Assembly: GCA_963691815.1 (NCBI GenBank)
Contig: OY829655.1
Coordinates: 11,664,279 to 11,728,278 of the forward strand
Origin: Echiichthys vipera
Lineage: Eukaryota; Chordata; Actinopteri; Perciformes; Trachinidae
Direction of reading: 5' to 3'
DNA length: 64,000 nt
In this document: piece after piece, positions 12,798 to 24,400 of the stretch
Layout: the number at the start of each line of letters is the position of its first letter
Numbering within the stretch: the first letter of the stretch is position 1
Notes under the pieces: generated by a model
What the model was told of the DNA's origin: nothing
The model's database searches: none
The model's input: only the letters and a program-made list of their open reading frames with translations
Translations under genes and position numbers: made by a program

Positions 12798-14432
12798 AAA
12801 GACTGCTCGACATGAAGAATGTCAGTTGACTGAGGGGTTTGATTATTCAAATATTTTACTTTCAGGCAGCAGCCCTAATAACCTACAGATATTTTTCAGC
12901 AGAAGTTAACAAAGAAGCGAGAAGTTAACAGCCTTATTTTCTCCCCCGGTAGGGTAGAGTCAGCAAGTCAGGAACCTGTCTCATACAAAGGCATTGTTTT
13001 TCTTTTGACATACAATATATTCAAGGTGTATAGCAGCCAGTAGGGGCAGAGCAAGTCTGTTTTGTAATGAGCAATTCCAAAGCTAAAATCTCAGAAAGAT
13101 GGCAACCAATGACAATGTATCTATCCAAGCAGACAAACATTACCAGCATGTGGCTCTAGTAGGGTGTGTGTAATTTTCTTCGCTTTCAGCAAGAATCTTT
13201 TTCCTAGCCAATGCTATTATGATGCCTGAGTGTATTCAATGTTTTTTCATTTCATTATAGAGCATTTTCTAGTCCACCTCAATATATCCAGCAGAATCTT
13301 AGTCCATATTACCCTTGAAATCACAAAAGCACATCCCCATCCTGAACAGTTTGACAAAAATGTTTGTGCTTCAACAACTAGTGCCGCATATTCACAGAAA
13401 ATGGGTTTTGAAGGCTGTATCAGATGATAAGTTGACCTTTGTGACATTGAGCTCACAAAAAAAGAAAAAAATACCCTACAGTATGTAGTTTTCCTGTCGT
13501 AAAAGGATAAGTTTTAGCCACTTTTAGCTGTGACATTAGTTTGGGCTTTATAACATGATTGGCAGGCAACTCTCGGAATTGCCCAAGAGGACTCAGTGAA
13601 CTTTAACCTAGCTAAAACATTCAATCACCATGATAACTGAAACCAGAACATTATGGCCAAGGTTTAAAATGCATATTATTCTTCTATTATAGACCTTATG
13701 TATACTCTACAGAAAGAGTAGGCTCAGGCTGAAACGCAGTGTTTATTCTAATCTTGAAGAAATGAGAAAAACGCTTTTTCACACCGTGTTTCTATACCAC
13801 TGTCTGTAATTACTAATTAGAGCTGATTAATGCAGAGCTGAGCAAAGCAAGATGGATGCAATGGCTTTATGTTGTGTCATAAGCAGCGCCACATTATGTC
13901 AGTGCTGGCCAAAATAAGGACTGTTGTAACAGTGCTAACAAACAGACTGGACTCATTAACAGTGAGTAAAAATGTAATTGTCTTGTTAACTTGAACTGAA
14001 AATGTATTTTGAAATTGTGGATACAATATGAAGTTCTGGGTTTTTCTGAGTGATTGTATATTTTGTATATATGCATACATGCATGTATGTGCAGTACTGT
14101 ATGTGCATCTTCACATGTAAATTTATGCAGATTAACAGCCGGGCTACACTGCATCCATGAGCAGTACATATGCTGCAGCTCACACACGCTGTTTTATGTC
14201 ATTTAATTATAAATGTCATATATTATTATATTTGTTGTTGATAGAGAAGATTGCGATTCTGTCCACATAAACTAAACATAATCTGAAAGTGTTTACTACA
14301 AATATATACATTTTTGTCATGGCTGTGGCATATTCTATACACATTGAAACTGTAGTGAAAGTGCTGTTATGATGTGTGTTGGGCTAAAATTAGGCGAGAC
14401 CTCCAATCTCTAGATGTTCCGCGCCTGAGTGG

Positions 14433-14503
14433 CAGCCAAGCCACAGCCGAGCCACAGCCAAGCTGCGGCTGAGCTGCACCTGAGCCGAGCTGCTCAAAGT
14501 CAT
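14433..14503. repeat. Short GC-rich degenerate tandem repeat
   Basis: Words of the form GAGCCACAGCC / GAGCTGCACCT repeat about six times with changes, in an otherwise AT-rich intron. No function is apparent. Confidence 0.6.
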
Positions 14504-16077
14504 TTGTCTGGCTGTAATACTTGGACTCATGATTTTGTGTCATGCTTTATCTTTATGCTTTATCTACCACATAGGCTGTCTAAACTTCATTTGGCACCAA
14601 AACCATAGGTGTGCCGGACAGTCATACTTTTATCGGCTGATTAACTGGAGTAAAGAATTGCCACAAAATGATTAATGTCAACATTTCCTTTAAACACAGA
14701 AAACCAATACCATGCCTCTCTGAAATGAAAGTTTATTGAGCTCCAGCTCTCTACCCCAGAATCATTTCACCTCTATGAGCCAGAAAGGATTATTAATAAA
14801 TATCCAAACAGGCTCTTTGTGATCACAGAAGACCAAAGGCTACTGGGCATTTACCATATCAATACTTCAGTGTTTGCTTACTCTCTTATCGCCTCAAAAA
14901 AATAGTTTGCCCCAAAATGAAAATTCAGTCATTTTCCACTCTACCCCCTGTCAGTCAAAACTCCTCTGAGAGCTTAGCTATATGAAAACCAAATACACAG
15001 AAAGTTCAACTCTGTAGTTCCATCTCAGCCCTCTCTGAAACCATTGTTTTACAGCCTGAATATTTGAATATCAATAACAGCATTTTGCACACATTTTTGT
15101 CCTCTCATTTATTTAATAAATATAGTTTAGCTTCAGTAAAGAAGTGTAGTGTGTATAAATTTTGCGTGCACACCACATTTCAATACTGAATTTCCCCCAC
15201 TTACAAACACTTATTTTTATGATTATTAGTTGACATATTGGTCTCCAACAAGCACCATGACTGAGATTTATATATTGCTCTCCAAACAATACAGCCGGAC
15301 CATTCATCTCAATGTGTCAGTGCAAGACAGTTAGACACTGTAATGAAAAATGGACTTCCGATAACTCAGTAAGTGTTAAAAAGTGTCTGATCCTCTGACA
15401 TCACATAATTCCAACATTTAAAAATCAAAATCAAAGACTTTTCCTTCAGAAAATAATGATAACTTAATCTTTGATTGTCTTTCAGTTCCCACTACACTGT
15501 TGAATGTAAATACACCCTGTCAAGAAATGATTTGGTCTGCTGCTGCAGCATTTCATAATGGTTAAAATGATTAGAACAATACAGACCAAGGACAATCAAT
15601 GCAAGCTTCGTCATCTTCTGTGCCGGAAATTGACGTTAATTAATGTTCAGCAAAGGCATATCAATCTTTATGCAATTAAAGCTTTTTTGTGGATTATACT
15701 TTGTCTTGTGAAATTTGTTCTGCTGATTTTTTATTATGCCATAATTAGCTGTTCTTTGTTTCTTTCTCTATAATGATTAGTGCTATATACAGCATCATCA
15801 CCAATGACAGCCTTGAGAAAATACATGGGAAATGACAATGTTGGCACCCACTGTTACTCTGCTACTTTCAATCAATGTGTCAAATGATGACTTAAGAATG
15901 CAAGCCTGGTACTACACTTTGATTGGGATTTATGAAACTCACAGATTAGTGTTAACAGTAACATTAACAAGTAATTTCCCAAATGAAAAAGTAATTTCCC
16001 ATTCCACGTACTCTTCCATGCCCCTTTTCTCCAATCCTTACCTTTTGTCTCTTTTTATTTCCTCTTTCCCCCTGCAG

Positions 16078-16197
16078 AGCTCCTGTCAGCCTGCCATGAG
16101 CTCCGGTGCCGCTATGGCTGTGTCATGACGAGAAACGGCACCTTCTGTTTCTGCGCTGATGGCTTTGAGGTCGGCGAGGATGGAACGAGCTGCAGAG
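16078..16197 (+). CDS. lrp1b: lrp1b exon: EGF-like repeat 1
   Basis: A 120-bp exon between a TTTCCCCCTGCAG acceptor and a GTAAGA donor, phase 1 at both ends. It encodes a short lead (LLSA) and one six-Cys EGF module with spacing C-x5-C-x3-C-x8-C-x1-C-x9-C. The stretches CHELRCRYGCV and CFCADGFEVGEDGTSC carry the cysteines. In LRP1 and LRP1B this EGF follows LDLa repeat 2, whose exon must lie before the window. It is the N-terminal half of the EGF pair before the first propeller. The only alternative is lrp1, judged less likely from the downstream exons. Confidence 0.9.
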
Positions 16198-17607
16198 GTA
16201 AGATTCTGAATCGCTGGTGGGGGCCTCCTGCCCTACCACCTTTCCCTCTCTCTTAAACTCAACAATCCTTCCTTTTGCCCTCAGCCAGTCTTCCTACAGG
16301 TAAATAAGCAGGAGATGCTAGGTACATGAGAACCATCTGGCTGCAGGCAGGGCCTCATGCACAGCGCATAACTCCAAGGGCCGGAGTGGGACTCATTTTT
16401 AGCCCGGGGGTTTCATCCCTCAGACCTGCCCTCTTTAGTTCCCAACCTATTTGTATATTCAAACAAAATGTATGACACAAATTAAAATTAATTAATTAAT
16501 TCATTCATATTTTACTGGAGATATAAATTAACAGTTTGACTATGCAACTGTTCAGTGTATTTTTCTAGAACATTAGTGTAGCTTCAGACAGAAATACAAT
16601 GAGACAGTGCAGGACCTCATGCATGAGTACACATCACAATCCAACGTAACATAACAATATGTCAGTAGCTTATGAAAGAAGGGAAAGCATGCAGCTTCAA
16701 AACAACCAGCACCTGGAAAATATCCTGCACAGTTGATGCCTAAAGATTAAATTATTACTAGAAAATACGACTGCCAAGGACGGTGCACCTTTACACAGAT
16801 GTGTAATTATTGACATTATTGACATTATACACAGACATTATTCATGTCCGTGCATGCCTGCCTCATAAACAACTCTTTCTTACTATCTCCAGTGGTGTTG
16901 GATTGCGGCGGTACTAACATTAGTAGGTGTCGGCTCAGTGGATTAACTAATACCTAATAGTGTTGTCATCATGTGGCATGTGTGTCCAGGCGGAACTAGT
17001 CATGGTCGAGTTAGCCTACTGCTTAATGCTGTCATGTGAAGTCTATTTTGAATAAATTTCATAAACTTGCCTGCAGAAGTCGTCAGAGTTGTTAAAAGAA
17101 CCCACTCTAATGAGACTGTCTACAAGATCTATTTATAAAATGATTGTGGTTACTCACCATGTCACTGGCCCTTGCAGCTCAAAAACCATCCCCATGATTA
17201 GTTACTGTACCTGATTACACCCCAACACACATGAATACACACTTATACTGTGTACAACACACAATTTCTCTGTCTCTTTTTCTCCCTCTTTATGCTCAAC
17301 ATATGTTACAGGCCTTACTTGGACGCTGCACATACTTTATACCAACGACATGGCACAACATTGCATAATTATGCTGGAGGAACCTGTTTAACAAAGCAGA
17401 ACTGCTTCCTGAATTTGATCCTGTTTGGGGAAGACATGAGAAATAGCAGTTTATAGGGTACTGCAGCTCCGAAAAAGGCTCATTGGTTATAAAAGTAATT
17501 ATGGCTGAGGTGCTAGAGTGAGGCCACATTAAGTGTACTTTATGTATTTGGGTCATGTTTGAGCACACCTAATTTGTTACAAATTACTCTCTTCCTTTTT
17601 CCATAAG
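16198..17607 (+). other. Intron, nothing recognised
   Basis: 1410 bases between the two EGF exons. It is AT-rich, with an AATTAATTAATTAATTC run near 16488-16504. No domain-bearing frame or repeat that I recognise. Confidence 0.7.
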
Positions 17608-17736
17608 ATCATGATGAATGTGCCATGTATGGCGCATGCAGCCAGACCTGCACAAATACCTACGGGTCATACAGATGCAGCTGCACAGAAGGATACATCC
17701 TGCAGCCTGACAGGATATCTTGCAAAGCCAAACAAG
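17608..17736 (+). CDS. lrp1b: lrp1b exon: EGF-like repeat 2
   Basis: A 129-bp phase 1-1 exon, with acceptor CCATAAG and donor GTGAGC. Completing the split codon gives an Asp-His-Asp-Glu-Cys start, then YGACSQTCTNTYGSYRC and CTEGYILQPD...CKAK. The DxDEC start and the aromatic in SYRC are features of calcium-binding EGF modules, although the usual hydroxylation-type Asn context is only partial (NTYGSY). LRP1 and LRP1B have a closely similar module here, ending CKAK before the first propeller. Confidence 0.93.
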
Positions 17737-20426
17737 GTGAGCGGCACACTTGCATTGGGAAACAGCATAATCTGTATAGTATCTACGTTTCATTTCTAAT
17801 AATATACAGGGTGATTTTATTCAACCAGAGTGAAATTCTAGCTTATCGTCGCCTTGGCTCTCACTAGCTTTGCTAGGGCAAGATTAATGTGGTTTAGTAG
17901 TGACCACATCCATCACCCACATGGCAATGGGTAGACATGTCCAGGCCAGGATAATGATAAAATTAATGAGCATGAGATTTTAAGTGGGAGCAGTCTGGAG
18001 TATTTTGTGTGAAGACAATGCCTAGCGTCACCCTGATTTATGTTAATGCCTGATGTTGGTTAAAAATCTGTCTCGATGAGCAAAACAGCCTACTTAGAAA
18101 TAAAACAACCAAAAGAGGTATTGTGTTTTGGTGGTCCGCCATCCGCAATAAACAAGCTTAACCTTGTGCGGTTTATTTTTGTGTCGTGCATTGAACCGTT
18201 AAGTGAAGCAGATCTTTTTTAAGGTGTTGTCACTATGGCATATATGGGTTGAAAATAGCTGGAGGCCCAACACACCTAGCTGGGGAGAACACCACTGTTG
18301 CAGCTTTTAATCAATGTGACTGGTGTCCTACCAGGAATAAACTGAATATGATTACCCATAAACTTAACTGAACCCAATGCTCACATGCATTAATATTAAT
18401 TTAGCAGCAAGCGATAGTGGTACTGCGATAACTATGGGGTTACCATTAGTTGTAAAAGCTCATGAATATAAATTTTAGATAGAGCTCTCAGGCTAGAAGA
18501 TGAGGAGCAGCAGGGAATGAAAAACATTAACGTGTTGAGTGTGAGATTGAAGTTAAAACTCTGCAGCAAAAATGTTCTTTGGGGGGTTTTAATCTTGATT
18601 CAATCTCTTTTCATTTGGCTCAGATTAAAGTGATTGGTATAATTTATATTCCATTTGTATTCCTAGCATAAATCTACACTACAATCGACTGATGGTTTCC
18701 ATGTCTGCTTGATAATGCACTAAATTGACTAATGCTAAGTACCAAACTTTAGATTACAGAAAAGTGGGGTTATTGCATCTTGCAGAAAATCCCTCTATTG
18801 GATTAATACAATAAAATAAATGGCAGCAATCATTTCCAAATATCATTTTCATTTTAAAATGTTTATTTATTTTAACTTCAACAGTCAATAAAGCTACATG
18901 TTATAACAATCAAATACTTACAATGTCGCTGTCTGTCTCTCAATATTTCCTTCATAAGCCTCATTTGTTCCTATTAAAAACTAAATTCATCAAGTTTTTT
19001 CACAAATGTATAGGTTATTTTTAAGCCATGGTGTATGTAGGGTTGACTCAAATAAACTACAATGGCTAGGTTACCCCCAGTGCAGTAGTATCATGGCTCA
19101 TGGGTTTTGACAGTACAGGATACATCGGAAATAGCATACTGCCAACCCTACACTTCAAGTCCAATTGAATTGGATGTTTTCATTTCTGCTATACCATTAC
19201 ATATCTGCTCTGTCACTCACATGCCATGCATTTTTCAGGATCTAAAAGGGAGACATTGTTTTATTTTAAACTTTTTTGCATAAAGCAGTGTACAAAAACT
19301 ATATACATAGCAAATAATATCCAAAATGTGTTCTTTGACAGAGAGGGGGGTTATGATGTAAGAAGGACATTTCATTTTAAACCGAGTTGTGTTCACCCAA
19401 ATTTGTAGTATGTGTGTATTAATATGTCAGAACATTTGATTGAACAAAGTTTAAAATTATGTACATGTATTTTTGGGAGGTACTTACTCCTATCCGCAAC
19501 CTCAGACTCGCTGAGGCTAACCTCCTCACCTCTCTCACCCAGTCCATGCCCCAGACCTGTGGGGGACAGGGCCTTTTTAATTGCTGCCCCCTCTCTCTGG
19601 AACTCTCTTCCACAACACCTTGGACATTTTACCTCACTACCTTCTTCCAAAACTCTCCTGTTAAAATATGCGTTTAGATATTGGTGTGGTCCTTACTCTT
19701 CAACACCACTGCGTAAAATACACTGTCTGAAGTTTGTTTACTTTGTCCCTTTTTCCCCTGAGGGGACTTAGCCTGCCAGCTATGTTTTGACTGCAAAAAA
19801 AGGATGACTTAATATCATTTCAGTGGGACTTTAAGCATGTGAACCACAAAATGCACTACTCAAAAACACCCTTATAGTACTTGTCTGTCATTTTTAGTAC
19901 ATAAAATGAACTTTATGATTGTCCTAAAAAAGCTTTATCACATTATTGTTTTGTCAGCTGACATTGCCCATGCTTGATCAAGAGCTGGGGCAGACCTCTG
20001 AATGCTTGGTCAAAACCCCATCTCCCCTTAGTGTGGGAGAAGAAATCTGTGTTGACTAAAGGTTGATTCACAGGGATAAGGGGAAGCAGTTTTATCAGCA
20101 GGTATTCTGATTTATTCTTTATATTTTGAAAATAAACCTTGACTTGAACTTGTGTAAATGATCGGGATAAATAAGAGCCCTTATAGGGGATGAACCTGAT
20201 ATCAGAGAATGTGCACGCTCAATTAAGCCCATTAAGCAGCTCAGTTTTACCACCATGGACTGGCCGGCCTTGACTTTAAATATGTTCCCCAATTAGTTAT
20301 TTTCATTCAAATCAATCAGCTTTGGAAATTAGTGTTTGTTGGATTTGTGTGGAGGTCTTTCTTTCTTTCTTTCTTTCATTATCTGCGCTCAAAATGATAC
20401 CTTCAATATTTTTTCTTTCACTCCAG
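17737..20426 (+). other. Intron with one LINE fragment
   Basis: 2690 bases. Apart from the LINE tail at about 19489-19690 and a CTTT run (20357-20376) about 50 bases before the next acceptor, nothing is recognised. Confidence 0.7.
19489..19690 (+). repeat. LINE (CR1/L2-like) ORF2 C-terminal fragment
   Basis: The + strand frame reads RPVGDRAFLIAAPSLWNSLP then a Thr/Ser-Leu-Pro-Ser-Ser-Lys-Thr-Leu-Leu-Leu-Lys stretch. The pattern GDRAF..AAP.LWNSLP..L....S...FK..LK is the C-terminal tail of CR1/L2/Rex-type reverse transcriptase proteins. Upstream, catalytic parts are missing, so it is a short truncated copy. Confidence 0.75.
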
Positions 20427-20684
20427 ATCCTGGTGACATCCGTCCAATGCTAATCATTGGTGGCTCAGATCGTATAGTCATCACCGATCTAAATGGAACA
20501 GCCTTCCAGCCCCTAAGGTCTCTGAGTGGAAATGGCTCACTGGCATTGGATTTCTATCACAACCAGGAAAATGTGTGCTGGGCTCTGTCTACAGAGTCCT
20601 CTGGGCATCTCCGGTGTGCTGAAACAAGAAATCTGCGTGGATTCACACGGGAACAGGAAATAAGAACAGAAAAAAGTTTGCAAC
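20427..20684 (+). CDS. lrp1b: lrp1b exon: beta-propeller 1, first blade region
   Basis: A 258-bp exon, with acceptor CACTCCAG and donor GTATGT, phase 1-1. It opens the first YWTD propeller with a PMLIIGGSDRIVITDLNG strand pair, followed by LALDFYHNQENVCWA (the LDFxY...xCW position of blade 1) and LRCAETRNLRGF. Sequons NGT and NGS suggest N-glycosylation. The family's blade-1 signature is weak here, as in LRP1 and LRP1B, where YWTD is replaced by CW. Confidence 0.9.
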
Positions 20685-21291
20685 GTATGTTTTAAGCTTA
20701 TTGTTCCCTTCTCTCTCAATATACCATTTTCATTTAATTTCTTTTCTGATTACTTTGAGTGATTATACACTCTCAAATCATGAGCACTCTCACCTTCAAC
20801 AGGATAGTGGTGAGATGAGATACACTCTCACACTCTCTCACAAAAACATGCTAGCGTCTTTCTCTCTCTCCTTTTTTCCCTCTCGCACTTACCTGTGAGC
20901 TCTCTCTATATGTCTTCATTACTGTACCTGTGTGGTTGAAGTCAGGTTAGCCTCAGCAATTTTGTCCACTCACCTTTCCTCTCCAGCTGTCCTTCAATCC
21001 TACAGGCTACGTCACCTTTGCTACTTCAAAAGTGCTCTTTCTCTCCTTTATTTGATTTGAACCAGATTCTCATCCATATCAAACCTGTTCTTAAATGTGT
21101 ATGGTTTTCAGTGGCTATTGACATTAGAGTTCGAGTCAAAGCCTTACTGTCATTACATAGAGTTTAAAACTGTTGCAGTAATTTAGAGGTGTCAGGTTGT
21201 ACTCTCCTTTGAAAATAAATGTATTTAAGTGTATAACACATTTTTATGGAAATGTCTTACACAAGAATCTAACTACTGTTTGCCATTGCAG
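20685..21291 (+). other. Intron, nothing recognised
   Basis: 607 bases, pyrimidine-rich near its start (CTCTCTCTC tracts at 20860-20885). No other feature seen. Confidence 0.7.
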
Positions 21292-21454
21292 ATGTGGAGC
21301 ATATGGCGATTGACTGGCTGACAGGCAACTTCTATTTTGTTGACCGCATCACTGACAAGATATTTGTCTGTAACCATGCTGGGGACACATGTGTTACTAT
21401 CCTACAATTAGACATCCTGAATCCTAAAGGAATAGCTCTGGATCCTCTCATGGG
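21292..21454 (+). CDS. lrp1b: lrp1b exon: beta-propeller 1, blade 2
   Basis: A 163-bp exon entering in phase 1 and leaving in phase 2 (donor GTGAGT). It reads MAIDWLTGNFYFVDRITDKI, then FVCNHAGDTCVTIL and NPKGIALDP. The MAIDWLTxNxYFVD segment and the paired cysteines of VCNxxGxxCVT match blade 2 of propeller 1 in LRP1 and LRP1B. NPKGIALDP is the strand leading to the next blade, so the exon border falls just before the next YWTD-type motif. Confidence 0.93.
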
Positions 21455-24400
21455 GTGAGTGTTCTGCAGCCTATATAATACACGGTCTCTGAAAGTACTG
21501 CAAGGCTCAAATATCATCATGCATTTTTTGTTAAGGAAAAAATCATGGTGTAAGAGATAAAAAAATCACTATGCATAACAATTGACTTGTCTAGAAGAAT
21601 GTGAGTTAGTTACAATGAAGGGATTGAATGATTCCCTGTCCTTCGACTCAGCTCTCCTCCCCTTTGAGCTGTGTAATTTGGTGGATAGCTGGTGATGCTT
21701 CAGACAGCTTCTACTGTCATGGCATCATTTGTATGCACTGATTTCACCCACATCCCTTAGTAGAAAAGGCCGCTGCAGGACTTTCCATTAAATAACTTAC
21801 TTTTGTCTCTGTAGGGATCACAAAAAAGCTGAGCAACCATGGAGTAAAAATATCCCCAGACAGCTCACAGTAAAAACTGAAACATTTGGTTGACAGTCGC
21901 ACAGAACAGAACTTATACTATAGTTCTAACATAACAGGCACATCTTGCTGCTTTGCAACAATTGTGTTAAACTGATAAAAAAATGTAATAATACAGTGCC
22001 ATTTTTGATTCTGGTTATCACTCCAATTCCTGATTCATTTCAGTCTTTTTTTGTGACATTTGTGCAACATTCGTTCTCATATTAGTTTTACTAGTCAAAG
22101 AAAAATCAGCTGAGTCTGTCTGCATGGCACTCATGTTATTATGACAGGATATTTACCTTTGGTAACGGACGTGCTGCTCCGTTGGGAAGCTGTGGCACTC
22201 ATGCGTAGAGTGTCAGATACATGGCATTTCTGGTATTTAGGCCTATGCTACAGCATATTGCTGGTGTTTCCACCTTTACTTGAAATAATAATTTTTCAGA
22301 CATTAGAAGCAACAGCACTGTTGTCTGAAATGAAGCCACACTTTGGACCATTTAATCTCTCAGCCATGATTCCTTCTTGTTGCAAGTTTCCAGCGGAGTA
22401 TGAGTTTGATGGCATTATTTTGCAATGCACAAACTGTCAAAAATAAACACACCGGCATTGATAAAAGGAATCGATAAGGTCAGAAGAATACAATTCCAAT
22501 TCCAAAAAGACAATGTTAACTTTGACTCTTAACATGTAATTCATTTAATTGAAGTAGAACTACATTACTTCTTTGTGGATTTCCAGTTTCTAAACTGTAC
22601 CTTATTCAATAGCTTGTGTTACCTCAAACGAGACATTGGTTGTAATCAAAAAAATGAGTAGCTGGTTTCTTAATGACACAGGCAGTTTGGATGTGGTTGG
22701 CAGTTCTCATCAAATGCTGGTCGGCTACTGGAAAACAATACAGTATAGCTCATGGTAAACATACTTCACCTTAGAGTTTGTATTTAAGCTTGTTTCCTCT
22801 GAGTCATCTTAGATACATTGTATAAAATAAGGCTGTTTTTTTTAATGGATTTGTCATGATCACACATGACTCACACACACATATAAGAGCTTATTCAATG
22901 TTGTGTATATAGAGGGATGATTGTATGGACATTGAGCTTGCTAGCCCACTGGGGAGCTGGACTTGAAGGCAGCTGGCTAGATTGTCTGTATAAGACAAGG
23001 AAGTTTTCCAAGGCTTCTTTGTGCCTCTAATTGGTGAGATATAGGTACAGCTGTTTCAGAAGAATCGAGCCTGAGAGAGGTCTGTCAGCCCAAAGCAATG
23101 GAGTGAAAACAAAAGTTGTTGGATAGCAGCACGGTGTGAAGATCAGTGTTTAAAGAATATGCTATATTACTATTGGGTATGACATTTTTACCTTGCAAAG
23201 CTTTTTGATCTACAAACCTTTCTTCTTTTCTTTTAAAAGCTTTTTGGAGGAGAGTTTGATTGATGGTATGTTTTTTTACTTCGCTAAATGTCAAGACTCC
23301 ATTTTAGTTTAGTGTATACCATGTACTGTATTTTCAGGGGAATCCATTTAATAGTTGTTGAATATTTCACTAGAACTCCAAAATGTCAACCTTATGTTAG
23401 AGGAAAGAGTCAGGGGATCTGTGCAAAGTGTAGTGCAAGTTGGATTGATTAATTCAATTAAATTAAAAAAACTTTATTTGTCCCCGGGGGGCAATTGTCT
23501 GAGGACCATGAATGTCTTTACAAAATGTCATTACCAACATTGTCTTCAATGGAGCCAGGTTGCTAGAGTGTCTTATCCGGGGAGCAAGCCTTTTAATTTA
23601 TTCATACAAACATCAGTTCTAGGAGATGGCTGCATCTCACATGTTACTGCCATTTCATTTGTACTTCAACCAACCAAGCCCAGTGGTAAGAAAAAAATTG
23701 AACTTAAACTGACAACAAATAGCTGAAAACTGAGCGGCTGGCTGCAAATAATGTCTACATTTCACAGTTTTTAATATAAGAAGTATTCCCATCTTAACCT
23801 GCAAAACTGAAAAAAAGAAAAAAAAAAGAAACGACCAGCCTCCAAGCAACTGTCACTGTAAAAGATAAGTGAAATAACTGTTCAACATTTTTGCAGAATT
23901 AAGTCACTAATCCAAACAAAGGCATAATTTTACAGTACAGATATTGGTTTTATGTACAGCAAGAGAAATAAATGCTGCCATACACATCATACACAGTCCT
24001 TGACTATTATTACAGAGGTGCATTTCAGTTTGAAAACTGTGAACATTAACAAAGCAGCTGAAGGTTATGAATGCTGCTGTACAAATTAAACAGAAAGCTA
24101 GAAGTGTATTCCTTTTTATCATCAGTTCAAACAGTGTCTATTCAGTCTTCTGTTTCACTGTAATAAACATACTCTTTCACTGGACCCATGCAGGTTATTT
24201 TATCAGGGGTGCTCATTTCGAGGATTCCAACACGGGTCTCGTTGTAGGTGGAGAATGCACAAGTACAGCATCAGCACCATCCTAATCCCAGAAAGCTATC
24301 ATTTGTATGCCACGTGGAGGTGCACCTGTTTGGGGAGCCGGGTTCCTTGCTGACTCTGACAGTTTTTCAGCACAGCCTGGTCTAGGGTTCAAAGGGCAGC

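Larger units (their letters stand above)
1..16077 (+). other. Non-coding; 5' part of a long lrp1b intron
   Basis: No exon of the receptor is visible before 16078. The LDLa repeat 2 exon that should precede the first EGF is absent, so the intron upstream of that EGF exceeds 16 kb. Short open frames here lack domains and splice logic. The stretch contains a LINE 3' fragment near 1600-2110, one copy of a dispersed repeat at 5292-5400, a 1.2 kb inverted-repeat transposon at 10544-11750 and simple repeats at 12713-12796. Otherwise it is AT-rich sequence in which I recognise nothing. Confidence 0.8.

Noticed and set aside
12514..12909. A 131-residue + strand open frame
   Set aside because: Its middle is translated C13, CA and CAA repeats, which explains the openness.
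22141..22446. A 101-residue + strand open frame in an intron
   Set aside because: No domain or repeat recognised and flanking receptor exons join in frame without it. A protein search would settle it; a hit to any family would reverse this.
23355..23726. A 123-residue + strand open frame in an intron
   Set aside because: It crosses a probable repeat end (ACTTTATTTGTCCCCGG words near 23470) and shows no domain.
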